In this document: piece after piece, positions 31,270 through 40,434 of the stretch
Numbering within the stretch: position 1 is the first letter of the stretch
Layout: each line of letters opens with the position of its first letter
Origin: Longitalea arenae
GTDB taxonomy: Bacteria > Bacteroidota > Bacteroidia > Chitinophagales > Chitinophagaceae
Direction of reading: 5' to 3'
Length of the DNA stretch: 64,000 bases
Assembly (NCBI RefSeq): GCF_016924755.1
Contig: NZ_JAFFJX010000002.1
Location: forward strand, 62,001 to 126,000
Made by a program: the position numbers and the translations under genes
Notes under the pieces: model-generated
The model's input: only the letters and a program-made list of their open reading frames with translations
Database searches by the model: none
What the model was told of the DNA's origin: nothing

Positions 31270-33627
31270 TTACGCTATTTTCAAATTACTGTCGGCATTC
31301 TTTTTCTTCCTTTTCCCTTTTCCCATTTGCCCGTATTCGTAACCGTAACCATATACATGCTGGAATCCATACCCCGGTTTAATACCGTTTATGATCAGCG
31401 AAATGTGGGGCAGCTTTTGATCTTCATGCAACTGATTGATAAGTTTAAGCGATGGCCGCAGGGTAAACTTATGCCGCAATATGAAGAATGCAAGATCTGC
31501 ATGTTTGCCCAAAGATAAAGCATCTGATACTGCTTCTACCGGAGGCGTATCCAATATAATATAATCATAATGAGCCCGCAGGTAATCGAACAATGACTTC
31601 ATGCGCGGAAGCAGAATGATTTCGCCCGGATTCAACGGCAATGGCGTACCTGCACTTACGAAAACCAGGTTCTCTATTTCAGGAACCGCTTTCAGCACAT
31701 CATCGATCTGCACTTCGCCGCGCAGGTAGTTGGTAATACCGTTCGACTTCTTCATGCCTAAACGCTCAGACAATCCGGGATTGCGCAGGTCGAATTCAAG
31801 CAATACCACTTTCTTACTGCTGATAGCCAGCGAACTTGCCAGGTTCAAACTCACAAAACTCTTTCCTTCACCACTTTTGCAGGAAGTAACCATCAGCACT
31901 TTCTGCTCGGGACCATAGCCCATGTAAGATATATTGGTGCGCAGGGTCCTGAACTGCTCAGCGATCGGCGATACGGTTTCTTCAGCAATTACCAGGTCGG
32001 CTTTGCTGTTATCGAGTATGATCTCACCGGCAATAGGCAAAGAGCTAACGCCCTGCACATCTTCCCGGGTCTCAATCTTTTTGTTCAGCATGAATTGTAT
32101 CACCAAGACCATCACCGGCAACAGAATACCCAGCAAAAAGGCCATGGCATAAATTACGTATGGCTTCGGGTTTACGCTTTTGCTGATATTCCAGTCAATA
32201 ATGCGTGTACCGGCAATACCGGCAGAAGCATATTCCATTTTCTTGTCCTCGATCTTTTGCTGCAGGAAAGTGTACAGGGCATCTTTTACGCCCAATACGC
32301 GGTTGGTCTGGTTCAGGTCTTTTTCCTTTTCAGCCATGCCCTGGAAGCGGCCGGTCTGGTTTTGCTCCTGGGAGGCAATAAAGGCATTGCTTGTTCTTAA
32401 CTGCTGACGAAGGCTATTAATGCTTTGATAAATGCTGTTCTTTAAATTATTCAAACCTGCATTGATCTCCGGTAAGCGAATGTCTTGTGGCGTTCCACGA
32501 TCGAGGATCTCTTTTCTTCTCAGTACCAGTTTATTGTAGGTATCAACAAACTGGCTCAGGCCCGGATCCATCAAAGCGGCAACGTTTGGAATGATCTGTT
32601 CCTGGCCGCTTTGTTCGCGGATATTTCCTTCCACCTGGTTCAGCAGGTTTTCTTTTAACTGGTTCTCGCTTTTACGGCTGTCGAGTGTAACCAGGTTACC
32701 AAGGATCTGGTTAGCCGAAGTAGGCACATCATTTACCTTGTTGGTAGATTTGAAGTCTTTTACCTTATTCGCCTGTTGCGACAGTTCGGAAGATACGGTA
32801 GCCAGGCGGTTCTCCAGGAACTCTATCTCTGTACGGAGGGCTTTGCTCTTGAATTCGAAATTCGCTTTATCATAATTGTGCAGCAGCACTTCAACGATCT
32901 GTTTTGCCCTTTCAGGTATTTCGTCGCGAACTGATAACTGCAACATGGCCATACCGCCCTTGGGAAGTGCGCTGGCATTGATCCTGGATGAATATTTTGA
33001 TACCGCTCCTGACAAACCCGGGAAACGGAGCAGGTACATTTCTTTCGGAATACTGGTCAGGGGCCTGGGTTCAATGGTGATAGTGTCGTGATTAAACACC
33101 AGTGGTTTGAAGTAGGAGCCATTTACCGATCCCTTTTCATGCTGCAGCCGGAAGCCATCTTCACGCACCAGCAATTTATAAACAGGTGTTTTCTCATCCC
33201 TGTCCCAACGGCTCACCCTGATAATGAACGGTAACGAATCAAGATGCAGCTGTTTGTCGAGCACACGGCCCTCGGTCATTACTTCTATGTCGAGATTTAG
33301 TGAATCTACGATCTTCTCAATAAGCGCAGCCGATTCCAGTTTGAAGATCTCGCTGTTGAGATCAGGTTGCGGCGCTGCAGCAGCAGGGCCCTGGCTAAAG
33401 GCCGATCCGCCCAAAATATTGCTGGTTACTTCACTGGGCGATTGCACCTGAATATAGGTAGACGCCTGGTAAAGCGGGGTCGTATATCGAATATACACGA
33501 AGGCAACAGCTAAACATACGCCGGCAGATAAAATAAGCCAGTAGTAGCTTTTTGCCAGTTTTGAAAAAAGTCGTTTTGCATCAAAGCCTTTACTTTCTTC
33601 CGGCTCATCATAATACTTCGGCTCCAT
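31270..33627 (-). CDS. Polysaccharide co-polymerase / BY-kinase (Wzc-type)
   Basis: 785 residues. The N-terminal Wzz domain has TM1 at about 30-48 and a large periplasmic coiled-coil region to TM2 at about 485-505. The cytoplasmic kinase domain has Walker A S-C-K-S-G-E-G-K-S near 580, Walker A' V-L-L-E-F-D-L-R, and Walker B I-L-D-T-P-P. The C-terminus is a tyrosine-rich cluster (six Y between about 753 and 768), the usual autophosphorylation site, followed by a lysine/arginine-rich tail. It controls chain length and docks to the outer membrane exporter. It is followed downstream by the ABC transporter and preceded by Wza with an 11-nt gap. No separate tyrosine phosphatase gene was seen. Confidence 0.92.
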   Translation of the reverse strand: MEPKYYDEPEESKGFDAKRLFSKLAKSYYWLILSAGVCLAVAFVYIRYTTPLYQASTYIQVQSPSEVTSNILGGSAFSQGPAAAAPQPDLNSEIFKLESAALIEKIVDSLNLDIEVMTEGRVLDKQLHLDSLPFIIRVSRWDRDEKTPVYKLLVREDGFRLQHEKGSVNGSYFKPLVFNHDTITIEPRPLTSIPKEMYLLRFPGLSGAVSKYSSRINASALPKGGMAMLQLSVRDEIPERAKQIVEVLLHNYDKANFEFKSKALRTEIEFLENRLATVSSELSQQANKVKDFKSTNKVNDVPTSANQILGNLVTLDSRKSENQLKENLLNQVEGNIREQSGQEQIIPNVAALMDPGLSQFVDTYNKLVLRRKEILDRGTPQDIRLPEINAGLNNLKNSIYQSINSLRQQLRTSNAFIASQEQNQTGRFQGMAEKEKDLNQTNRVLGVKDALYTFLQQKIEDKKMEYASAGIAGTRIIDWNISKSVNPKPYVIYAMAFLLGILLPVMVLVIQFMLNKKIETREDVQGVSSLPIAGEIILDNSKADLVIAEETVSPIAEQFRTLRTNISYMGYGPEQKVLMVTSCKSGEGKSFVSLNLASSLAISSKKVVLLEFDLRNPGLSERLGMKKSNGITNYLRGEVQIDDVLKAVPEIENLVFVSAGTPLPLNPGEIILLPRMKSLFDYLRAHYDYIILDTPPVEAVSDALSLGKHADLAFFILRHKFTLRPSLKLINQLHEDQKLPHISLIINGIKPGYGFQHVYGYGYEYGQMGKGKRKKKNADSNLKIA

Positions 33628-33638
33628 GGGGGTAAGTT

Positions 33639-34484
33639 TTAGTTGTTATTATTTCGAATAGTAACTAATGTCAGGGCAGAGAGCACGATCGTTACTATTG
33701 AGGCAAATACCGTGAAATCTTCTTTGAAGATAGAATTAGAACGGGCCTGCACATAGATCACATCATTCGGCCGCATTTGAAAAATGTTCGGATCCTCCAA
33801 TACACTGGCTTTGCGCAGATCGAATTTTCTAACTGTTCTTTTGCCATTATAGTCGCGGAACAAACGAACATCGTACCGCTTGGCCGTGTGGGGCAGATCA
33901 CCGGCCGCAGCCAGGGCCTGGAACAGCGTTGCATTTTGCGCCGAAAGAATGAAGGTACCAGGCAGCCTCACTTCGCCCAGTACGGTTACCTTAAAGCTCG
34001 TAAAACTTACTTCCACCAATGGATCTTTCAGGAACGGGCTAACCAACTCTACTAATTTTTGTTTTGCCTGCAGCGTAGTTAACCCCGCGAGCTTCACCTT
34101 ACCCACAACCGGCATTTCAATTTCGCCCTGCGCATCCACTTCATAAACCGGAGTGGCCGCAGTTCCTCCACCGCCCATACCGGCACTAGCACCCATGGCA
34201 AGGCCTGCACCGGCACCAATACCCGCTGTAGCAGAGGCCATGCCGTGCTTATTGAATAAAGCAGCGCTTTCCGCGTCTTTTACAATAAAGGAGATGTCTA
34301 ACCGGTCACCGCGTTCAATAACACGCTGAAGAACGGGCAAAGACCTTAACTCATAAGCTTCTGCATCAGGCAGATCATTGAAATAATTCAATTTTTTACC
34401 GGTGCTGCAAGAAGTGGTGAACATCAAAACAAACGCTGCAAAACAGAGTACAAGGGTAGCCGGACGTACGGGGTTTCTATTCAT
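33639..34484 (-). CDS. Outer-membrane polysaccharide export lipoprotein (Wza-type)
   Basis: 281 residues. Signal peptide with lipobox T-T-S-C (Cys near residue 27). The PES domain is interrupted by a glycine- and alanine-rich, low-complexity insert at about 85-112, then an SLBB domain (E-V-R-L-P-G-T-F near 173), and a C-terminal hydrophobic helix (about 255-275) which would make the outer membrane pore barrel or anchor. It forms the export channel that meets the Wzc protein. Glycine-rich inserts in this place are common in Bacteroidota homologues. It is co-transcribed with Wzc. Confidence 0.9.
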   Translation of the reverse strand: MNRNPVRPATLVLCFAAFVLMFTTSCSTGKKLNYFNDLPDAEAYELRSLPVLQRVIERGDRLDISFIVKDAESAALFNKHGMASATAGIGAGAGLAMGASAGMGGGGTAATPVYEVDAQGEIEMPVVGKVKLAGLTTLQAKQKLVELVSPFLKDPLVEVSFTSFKVTVLGEVRLPGTFILSAQNATLFQALAAAGDLPHTAKRYDVRLFRDYNGKRTVRKFDLRKASVLEDPNIFQMRPNDVIYVQARSNSIFKEDFTVFASIVTIVLSALTLVTIRNNNN

Positions 34485-34531
34485 TGAAAAGGTTATTTTA
34501 TAAATGCCGGTTGCTGATAACGTTAACTATT

Positions 34532-35533
34532 TTACGATGTAACTTTTATAAATGAGGACTGCTTATACCACTCTACGGTTGTTTTTAATCCGCTCTGAAT
34601 GGTTACTGCAGGCTGATAACCCATCAGCTGTTCTGCTTTGCCCACATTGGCAAGGCTATGGCGTACATCCCCTTTGCGTTCTTCGCGGTAAAGAGGCTGC
34701 AGGTTGATCCCTGTAATATCACAAATGTATTTCCACAATTCGTTCAGGGTGGTTGCTTCGCCTACGGCAATATTCACTACTTCATGTTTTTTAACATCGG
34801 CTGCAAAGCAGGCCCTGATATTTGCCTGTACGGCATTTTCAACATAAGTGAAATCGCGGCTGGTAGCACCATCGCCGTTGATGTAAGGCGCTTCCTTATT
34901 CAATGCGCTTTGGATGAACAGGGGAATTACTGCGGCATAGGGACCACGCGGGTTTTGGCGCGGGCCAAACACATTGAAGTAGCGCAAACCGATGGTGTGA
35001 AAATCGTACACCCGGCTGAACACCTGTGCATACAACTCGTTCACATACTTGGTGACAGCATAGGGTGAAAGCGGATTACCGATCTTGTCTTCTACTTTAG
35101 GCAGGCCGGGATGATCGCCGTATGTGCTTGAGCTGGCCGCATACACCATTCTTTTTACACCGGCATCACGGGCAGCCACCAGCATGTTCAGGAAGCCGCT
35201 TACATTCACTTCGTTACTGGTGATAGGATCATTGATCGAGCGCGGTACCGAACCCAGTGCTGCCTGGTGCAATACATAGTCAACGCCTTCCAGTGCACGA
35301 CGGCAGGTATCCAGGTCGCGAATATCACCTTCGATCAGGCTAAATTCAGGACGCGCAAGCCATTGTTCTATGTTATCCATGGAGCCGGTGCTGAAATTAT
35401 CCAGCACCCGTACTTTGCCAGCGCCATGGGTTAATAAATACTCAACAATGTTCGATCCGATAAAACCGGCGCCCCCTGTAACCAGTAAGCTGGCCTGGCT
35501 AATATCTTCCGTATGGTATTTTTGATTATACAT
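34532..35533 (-). CDS. UDP-N-acetylglucosamine 4-epimerase (WbpP/TviC-type SDR)
   Basis: 333 residues, extended [11 protein letters not shown] at about 19-26 binds NAD. The segment [11 protein letters not shown] near 90, A-S-S-S-T-Y-G and the Y-x3-K pair in P-Y-A-V-T-K match the WbpP/TviC group, which interconverts UDP-GlcNAc and UDP-GalNAc and their uronic forms. It follows the dehydrogenase gene by 9 nt, so the pair likely makes UDP-GalNAcA. A general UDP-glucose 4-epimerase is possible but less likely from the motif pattern. Confidence 0.86.
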   Translation of the reverse strand: MYNQKYHTEDISQASLLVTGGAGFIGSNIVEYLLTHGAGKVRVLDNFSTGSMDNIEQWLARPEFSLIEGDIRDLDTCRRALEGVDYVLHQAALGSVPRSINDPITSNEVNVSGFLNMLVAARDAGVKRMVYAASSSTYGDHPGLPKVEDKIGNPLSPYAVTKYVNELYAQVFSRVYDFHTIGLRYFNVFGPRQNPRGPYAAVIPLFIQSALNKEAPYINGDGATSRDFTYVENAVQANIRACFAADVKKHEVVNIAVGEATTLNELWKYICDITGINLQPLYREERKGDVRHSLANVGKAEQLMGYQPAVTIQSGLKTTVEWYKQSSFIKVTS

Positions 35534-35542
35534 AATTAAGAG

Positions 35543-36841
35543 TTATAAACGTGCATCAACTAATTCTTTATCCAGGTGCGCTTTCACATCGAACAGTACG
35601 CAATGATCGCTGCATAACTTCTTGATGGTCTCGTAACTGAATTCCTTATGCGATACGGCCAATACGACTGCATTGTACTGAGATTGGTTCTCAGGCAGTT
35701 CCTGAACAGTTTTTACGCCATATTCATGCATAACTTCTTCAGGGTTGGCCCATGGATCGTAGATATCAACCTGTACATTGTAAGTTTGCAAGTGCCTGAT
35801 GATATCGATCACCTTGGTGTTGCGAACGTCGGGACAGTTTTCCTTAAAGGTGATGCCCAATACCAGGGCTTTGCTGCCAGCAACAGGAATGCTTTTTTTC
35901 ACCATCAGTTTTACCACTTCACCGGCTACATATGCGCCCATGCCGTCGTTCAGGCGGCGTCCGGCCAGAATGATCTCGGGATGGTAGCCTACTTCCATCG
36001 CTTTTTGCGCCAGATAGTAAGGGTCAACGCCGATACAGTGGCCGCCTACCAAACCCGGACGGAATGGTAAAAAGTTCCATTTGGTAGAAGCAGCGGCTAA
36101 AACTTCCTGCGTATCGATATTGAGGAGGTTGAAGATCTTAGCCAGTTCATTAATAAAGGCGATATTGATATCCCGTTGTGCATTCTCAATTACTTTGGCA
36201 GCTTCGGCCACTTTGATGGAAGGCGCCAGGTGGGTGCCTGCTACAATGATGCTACGGTATAAATTATTTACGATCTCACCAACTTCAGGAGTAGAACCGG
36301 AGGTTACTTTTTTGATCTTCGTAACCGTGTGTTCTTTATCGCCCGGATTGATGCGCTCGGGCGAATAACCGGCAAAGAAGTCAACATTGAATTTCAGGCC
36401 CGATACTTTTTCCAGAATGGGTACACACTCTTCTTCGGTAACTCCCGGATAAACTGTTGACTCGTATACTACGATGTCACCTTTCTTCAATACTTTACCC
36501 ACGGTTTCACTCGCTTTTACCAGGGGAGTCAGGTCCGGGCGGTTATACTTGTCGACCGGAGTAGGCACCGTAACAATAAATACATTACTTGTTTTGATGT
36601 CTTCAAGCTCATCGCTTACCCATAAACCCGTGAGGCTATCCGCTTTCTTCTTCAATACGGAGGTAAGGTGCTCACTGCTGATCTCCAGCGTATGATCATT
36701 CCCCGACCGCAGCTCGGCAATCCGATCTTTGTTGATGTCGAACCCTACCACTGCATACTTTTTAGCAAATTCAACTGCTAAGGGTAATCCTACATAACCT
36801 AACCCGATTACCGTCAAATGAAACTTCTTAGACTCTTCCAT
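35543..36841 (-). CDS. Nucleotide-sugar 6-dehydrogenase (WbpA/TviB-type UDP-HexNAc dehydrogenase)
   Basis: 432 residues. NAD motif [11 protein letters not shown] near 11-21, S-T-V-Y-P-G-V-T near 128, the catalytic cysteine in [12 protein letters not shown] near 268, and the C-terminal UDP-binding domain with [11 protein letters not shown]. The combination fits the UDP-GlcNAc/UDP-GalNAc dehydrogenase branch (WbpA, WbpO, TviB) rather than UDP-glucose dehydrogenase. It oxidises C6 in two NAD-dependent steps to a uronic acid, giving the polymer negative charge. It lies 34 nt after the UpxY gene. Confidence 0.9.
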   Translation of the reverse strand: MEESKKFHLTVIGLGYVGLPLAVEFAKKYAVVGFDINKDRIAELRSGNDHTLEISSEHLTSVLKKKADSLTGLWVSDELEDIKTSNVFIVTVPTPVDKYNRPDLTPLVKASETVGKVLKKGDIVVYESTVYPGVTEEECVPILEKVSGLKFNVDFFAGYSPERINPGDKEHTVTKIKKVTSGSTPEVGEIVNNLYRSIIVAGTHLAPSIKVAEAAKVIENAQRDINIAFINELAKIFNLLNIDTQEVLAAASTKWNFLPFRPGLVGGHCIGVDPYYLAQKAMEVGYHPEIILAGRRLNDGMGAYVAGEVVKLMVKKSIPVAGSKALVLGITFKENCPDVRNTKVIDIIRHLQTYNVQVDIYDPWANPEEVMHEYGVKTVQELPENQSQYNAVVLAVSHKEFSYETIKKLCSDHCVLFDVKAHLDKELVDARL

Positions 36842-36875
36842 TCAAAAATTCAGTTTGTTGTTATAAGTATTATTG

Positions 36876-37373
36876 TTACGACCCCTTTGTCAGGTTGCTT
36901 TTATCTATAGCCACCAGCGCAAATCCCAACGAAGGTAACATCACTTTAACTAATCTGTTGTTCACTTCCATCACCTGACCCTTTTGTTGCATTAAAGGGC
37001 CATTGATTATCGTCACCTCATCATTTATATTAACATCGATCCGCTCTACCTGTATATTTTCATAATCTTTCAGGAACTGCTTTACGGCCTCAATTTCTTC
37101 GTCCCTGATAATGGCCGGCTTACCCTGAAAGGTTACAAAACCCAGCACGCCATCGGTTTGCAAAACCGGGATATGGGCCTTGGGCGCCAATCTTACCATT
37201 ACATAGGATTTAAACAGGGGTTCCAGAATGATCTTTTTCCGGTCGCTCCAGTTCCGCTCACTCTTCTGCAAAGGACAATAGTTCTCAATTTCTTTTATCT
37301 CCAGCAACTCAGCCACTTTCTTCTCCCAGCGCGGCCGGGTATATAAGGCGTACCAACGTAAATCTGTATTCAT
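36876..37373 (-). CDS. UpxY-family NusG-like transcription antiterminator
   Basis: 165 residues. The NGN domain begins with W-Y-A-L-Y-T-R-P-R-W-E-K-K-V (residues 7-20), the mark of NusG paralogues in Bacteroidota capsule loci, followed by Y-C-P-L and a basic R-K segment. The KOW-like C-terminal domain begins near 120 (I-N-G-P-L-M-Q-Q-K-G-Q-V-M-E-V). UpxY proteins bind RNA polymerase soon after initiation at their own operon and prevent premature termination. It is the first gene of the EPS operon, behind a leader of about 340 nt, which fits the known arrangement. No UpxZ inhibitor is adjacent. Confidence 0.92.
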   Translation of the reverse strand: MNTDLRWYALYTRPRWEKKVAELLEIKEIENYCPLQKSERNWSDRKKIILEPLFKSYVMVRLAPKAHIPVLQTDGVLGFVTFQGKPAIIRDEEIEAVKQFLKDYENIQVERIDVNINDEVTIINGPLMQQKGQVMEVNNRLVKVMLPSLGFALVAIDKSNLTKGS

Positions 37374-37585
37374 ACTCCTAGCTACTATTTTATTTCCACT
37401 TCCAGCGCAAAGCTCCCGCTTCCCTCAGTCACATCTTTACTGAGAATCAAAAAATTACAAAGCAACAAATCAGTTATACAATATCCAGATCACTATCTTT
37501 TCTTCGTTCGTCACGAGGAATATCAGATCGTAATAGGCTATTGAGGTCCAATAAAGCAAAAACGGTACACAAGTAAATAGTAAAC

Positions 37586-37657
37586 CAGAGGCTATTCGAA
37601 AGGATTGGTTCAGAGGCTTTCGAAGGAAATCGGGGCCTTTGGGGTGATTCGAAAGGA
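37586..37657 (-). repeat. Three TTCGAA-centred repeats in the EPS operon leader
   Basis: TTCGAA occurs at 37595-37600, 37619-37624 and 37648-37653. On the plus strand the first two are preceded by CAGAGGCT and all are followed by AGGA or GGA. The spacing is 24 and 29 nt. Because TTCGAA is palindromic, the copies can pair with each other in RNA. They lie between the predicted transcription start and the UpxY start codon, where leader elements for antitermination are expected. Confidence 0.6.
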
Positions 37658-37719
37658 AAATCGGGTAACGACCGGTAATTCTAGAGGATGTTGGACGATC
37701 AGAGGTTAATGAAGTCGCC

Positions 37720-37750
37720 CAAAAGTAGGTAGTTTTTTGGTATTATGCAA
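37720..37750 (-). promoter_or_regulatory. Promoter of the EPS operon
   Basis: On the minus strand TTG at 37750-37748, a 20-nt spacer, and TACTTTTG at 37727-37720, an exact TAnnTTTG match. The predicted start near 37713 gives a 5' leader of about 340 nt before the UpxY gene. Confidence 0.68.
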
Positions 37751-37931
37751 TATCAGCCGTTGATTTTTATATACCCTAATGTGGTAATAAACAAAATACC
37801 CACTTGTCTTAAAACCAGCGTAATTGCCTGGTACACACATCGTATAAGCTACATTGTAGTTTTCACACGAACTAACTTATCGTATTATATACAGCCCCTT
37901 TACATAATTACTTAATAATAATACAAACTGA

Positions 37932-37972
37932 AACAACCTTTTCCAAAGCAGCTGGCTTCAGAAAAGGTTGTT
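37932..37972 (-). terminator. Terminator hairpin after uxuA
   Basis: AACAACCTTTTC (37932-37943) and GAAAAGGTTGTT (37961-37972) form a perfect 12-bp stem; the loop has a smaller inner stem around AGCAGCTGGCT. It is 27 nt past the uxuA stop. Confidence 0.7.
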
Positions 37973-37999
37973 CGCTGTTAGTAAACCTTTATTTCTATG

Positions 38000-39169
38000 T
38001 TACTTCATCGATCTGTTGATGCCCATTTCTAGGCCACGCAATTCGGCCAGCCCACGTAAACGCCCGATCGCCGAATAACCGGGATTGGTCTTTTTATGCA
38101 GGTCGTCGAGCATCTGGTGACCATGGTCGGGGCGCATTGCCAAATTCACCTTCCTTTGCTGCATTACGGTTACCAGGTTCTTCACCACACTGTACATATC
38201 CACATCACCTTCCAAATGGTTGGCTTCATAAAAATTGCCATCGGCATCGCGCTGGGTGCTGCGCAGGTGTATGAAGTTGATACGGTTGCCAAATTGCAAC
38301 ACCATGGCGGGCAGGTCGTTATCGGCCCGAACACCAAAAGAACCGGTGCAGAAGCAAAGCCCATTGCTGGCATTGGGCACCGCGTCGAACAACTGCTGAA
38401 CATGCTGCGCAGTGCTTACTACCCGTGGCAATCCAAAGATGGCATATGGCGGATCGTCGGGGTGAACCACCAGTTTAACCCCTACCTCATCGGCCACCGG
38501 CGCTACTGCCTGCAGGAATTCGATCAGGTGCTGCTGCAATTTTTTCGCATCAATCCCGGCATAGGTATCCAGGGCTGCCTGGAATTGCTGCAGGGTGAAA
38601 CTTTCTTCGCTGCCCGGCAGACCGGCAATAATATTCCGCTGTAACAATTTCTTTTCATCCTCTGACATGGCCGCCAGGCGTTCCCGGGCTTTGGCCAGCT
38701 CGGCAGCTGTGTAATTTTTTTCTGCTCCGGGTCTTTTTAACATGTAAACGTCAAAAGCTACCATGGCCGCTTTTTCGAACCGGAGTGCTTTGCTGCCATC
38801 TTCAACCGTGTATGCCAGGTCGGTACGGGTCCAGTCGAGCACGGGCATAAAGTTATAAGTCACCACATAAATACCGCAGGCCGCCAGGTTGCGGATGCTT
38901 TCGCAGTAATTGGCAATATATTGCTTGTATGACCCTTTTTGCGTTTTGATATCTTCATGCACAGGAACACTTTCCACCACTGACCAGGTTAAACCTGCTT
39001 CTTCAATAACCTGCTTTCGTTTCAGGATCTCTTCTTTTGTCCATACGGTTCCATTAGGCACATGGTGTAGCGCCGACACAACACCTGTACAACCAGCCTG
39101 CCTGATATCGGCCAGGCTTACCGGGTCGGAAGGGCCGAACCAGCGCATTGTTTGTTCAAATTGGTACAT
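38000..39169 (-). CDS. uxuA: Mannonate dehydratase
   Basis: 389 residues from ATG at 39169; a TTG 20 codons earlier was rejected because family members begin at the [10 protein letters not shown] segment. Metal-binding histidine and cysteine regions are visible: H-P-D-D-P-P near 250, the S-L-G/C-F-C-T-G-S segment near 283, H-L-R near 310, and R-P-D-H-G-H near the C-terminus. UxuA converts D-mannonate to 2-keto-3-deoxygluconate in glucuronate catabolism. It is divergent from a LacI regulator and no uxaC or uxuB is adjacent. It fits with the uronate-releasing enzymes 5-20 kb away. Confidence 0.93.
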   Translation of the reverse strand: MYQFEQTMRWFGPSDPVSLADIRQAGCTGVVSALHHVPNGTVWTKEEILKRKQVIEEAGLTWSVVESVPVHEDIKTQKGSYKQYIANYCESIRNLAACGIYVVTYNFMPVLDWTRTDLAYTVEDGSKALRFEKAAMVAFDVYMLKRPGAEKNYTAAELAKARERLAAMSEDEKKLLQRNIIAGLPGSEESFTLQQFQAALDTYAGIDAKKLQQHLIEFLQAVAPVADEVGVKLVVHPDDPPYAIFGLPRVVSTAQHVQQLFDAVPNASNGLCFCTGSFGVRADNDLPAMVLQFGNRINFIHLRSTQRDADGNFYEANHLEGDVDMYSVVKNLVTVMQQRKVNLAMRPDHGHQMLDDLHKKTNPGYSAIGRLRGLAELRGLEMGINRSMK

Positions 39170-39197
39170 AAAGTAATTGTTTATAACACTTTTTCGC

Positions 39198-39230
39198 AAG
39201 GATACAATTTGTATGGATAGAATACACAAA
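39198..39230 (-). promoter_or_regulatory. Promoter candidate for uxuA
   Basis: On the minus strand TATCCTTG (39205-39198), 7 of 8 to TAnnTTTG, with a TTG about 22 nt upstream (39230-39228). The start would be about 20-30 nt before the ATG at 39169. Confidence 0.35.
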
Positions 39231-39246
39231 TTCCTGTTTCAAATTC

Positions 39247-39276
39247 TTTGCAAACGATTTCGAAAAATCTTGCAAA
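39247..39276. promoter_or_regulatory. Operator candidate between uxuA and the LacI gene
   Basis: A 30-bp dyad centred on TCGA: outer arms TTTGCAA and TTGCAAA pair perfectly, and the inner TTTCGAAA is also palindromic, with four mismatched positions between. It overlaps the TTG box of the lacI-type promoter, so autoregulation and control of uxuA are likely. Confidence 0.6.
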
Positions 39277-39301
39277 AATAGCCCGTAATTCTTAATCTTT
39301 G
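39270..39301 (+). promoter_or_regulatory. Promoter of the LacI-family regulator gene
   Basis: TTG at 39270-39272, 21-nt spacer, AATCTTTG at 39294-39301 (7 of 8 to TAnnTTTG). It leaves a very short leader before the ATG at 39318. Confidence 0.5.
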
Positions 39302-39317
39302 CGGGGGACGCTCCTAT

Positions 39318-40343
39318 ATGGATCAAGTGAATTTAAAGAAACTGGCGAAAGAATTGAATCTGGCCGTATCAACGGTTAGCCGCGCTTTGCGGGACAGTCA
39401 TGAAATCAGTCCGCAAACCAAAGAACGGGTGCGCGAGTTGGCGCTGAAGCTGGGATTTCAACCAAATCCGCATGCCAGCAGCTTACGCCAGAATAAAAGC
39501 AAGACCATCGCTGTTATTATTCCGGAAATTGAAAACAATTTTTTCTCCCAGGTCATCAATGGTATTGAATCGGTAACCCCCAGCAAAGGTTACCATGTAC
39601 TTATTTATCTCACCCATGAAGATTACAATAAGGAAAGGGATATTCTGCAATTGCTGCGGAATGGCCGGGTAGATGGTATAATGATCTCCGTATCGAATAG
39701 CACCACCAACACCGATCATATTGATGCCTGGCGGCAGGCCGGTATTCCGCTGGTACTGTTCGACCGTACCTGCGAAGAGCTCGATGTGCCCAACATTATG
39801 ACCAACGATGCCGAAATGGCGTTCAAAGCAACGGAGCATTTATTAAAAAGAGGTTGCAAACAGATCGCCTTTTTGGGAATGGCGGGCAACTTATCCATTT
39901 CGAATCGCCGCAAAGCCGGCTATCTTTCTGCGCTGGAAAAATACAAGGTAGCGGCGCCGCCGCAGATCGTAGAACTAGCTACCAAAGATTATACTAACCG
40001 CGAAATCCTGAACGAGCTCTTCCGGCGTCAGCCGCGGCCCGATGGTGTATTTGCTGCAATTGAGAAATTTGCCGTTAATACCTATGAAGTATGTAAAGAA
40101 CTGAATTTACATATTCCGCGTGAAGTGAAAGTGATCAGTTTTTCGAACCTACAGGCAGCCGCCCTTTTTGATCCGGCGCTTTCAACGATTATTCAACCGG
40201 CTTATGATATCGGGCGCGAAGCAGCCAATATTTTATTCAAGATCATAGAGAAAAAAATGTTGATGCCTTATGAGAAAAGAATGATCCTGCCCTCGCAATT
40301 GATGGAGCGGGCATCAACGGCTATAAACAGTGAGCGCTTGTAG
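39318..40343 (+). CDS. LacI-family transcriptional regulator
   Basis: 341 residues. The N-terminal helix-turn-helix has L-A-K-E-L-N-L-A-V-S-T-V-S-R-A-L (about 8-23) and the hinge near 46-58. The C-terminal periplasmic-binding-like domain has D-G-I-M-I-S near 115 and F-D-R-T-C-E-E-L-D near 150, then I-A-F-L-G near 185. The start is ATG at 39318. The likely effector is a hexuronate or a product of its breakdown, based on the divergent uxuA. It could also regulate the PUL at 44.9-64 kb, where a LacI-like half-dyad occurs at 59182. Confidence 0.88.
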   Translation: MDQVNLKKLAKELNLAVSTVSRALRDSHEISPQTKERVRELALKLGFQPNPHASSLRQNKSKTIAVIIPEIENNFFSQVINGIESVTPSKGYHVLIYLTHEDYNKERDILQLLRNGRVDGIMISVSNSTTNTDHIDAWRQAGIPLVLFDRTCEELDVPNIMTNDAEMAFKATEHLLKRGCKQIAFLGMAGNLSISNRRKAGYLSALEKYKVAAPPQIVELATKDYTNREILNELFRRQPRPDGVFAAIEKFAVNTYEVCKELNLHIPREVKVISFSNLQAAALFDPALSTIIQPAYDIGREAANILFKIIEKKMLMPYEKRMILPSQLMERASTAINSERL

Positions 40344-40384
40344 GCAGCCATTTGTACAGCGAAGGGTCCGTATTTAACAAATAT

Positions 40385-40415
40385 TTGCAACTTTCTATTA
40401 TCGTTAGTATGTTTA
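40385..40415 (+). promoter_or_regulatory. Promoter candidate of the rhomboid gene
   Basis: TTG at 40385-40387, 20-nt spacer, TATGTTTA at 40408-40415 (7 of 8 to TAnnTTTG). The ATG is 19 nt downstream. Confidence 0.5.
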
Positions 40416-40434
40416 TTATAAGGAACTTATTTAC

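Larger units (their letters stand above)
37374..37999. other. Intergenic region holding the EPS leader, promoter and uxuA terminator
   Basis: 626 bp without a supported ORF. It contains the UpxY-operon leader (37374-37713), its promoter (37720-37750), an AT-rich zone (37751-37930) and the uxuA terminator hairpin (37932-37972). The zone 37751-37930 is where an upstream regulator could bind, but no clear palindrome was seen. Confidence 0.6.

Noticed and set aside
37586-37657. Possible CRISPR-like array from the TTCGAA repeats
   Set aside because: Repeats are too short, spacers unequal and there are no cas genes.
39170-39229. TTG start extending uxuA by 20 residues
   Set aside because: The extension is not part of the UxuA family and it would run through the promoter candidate region.
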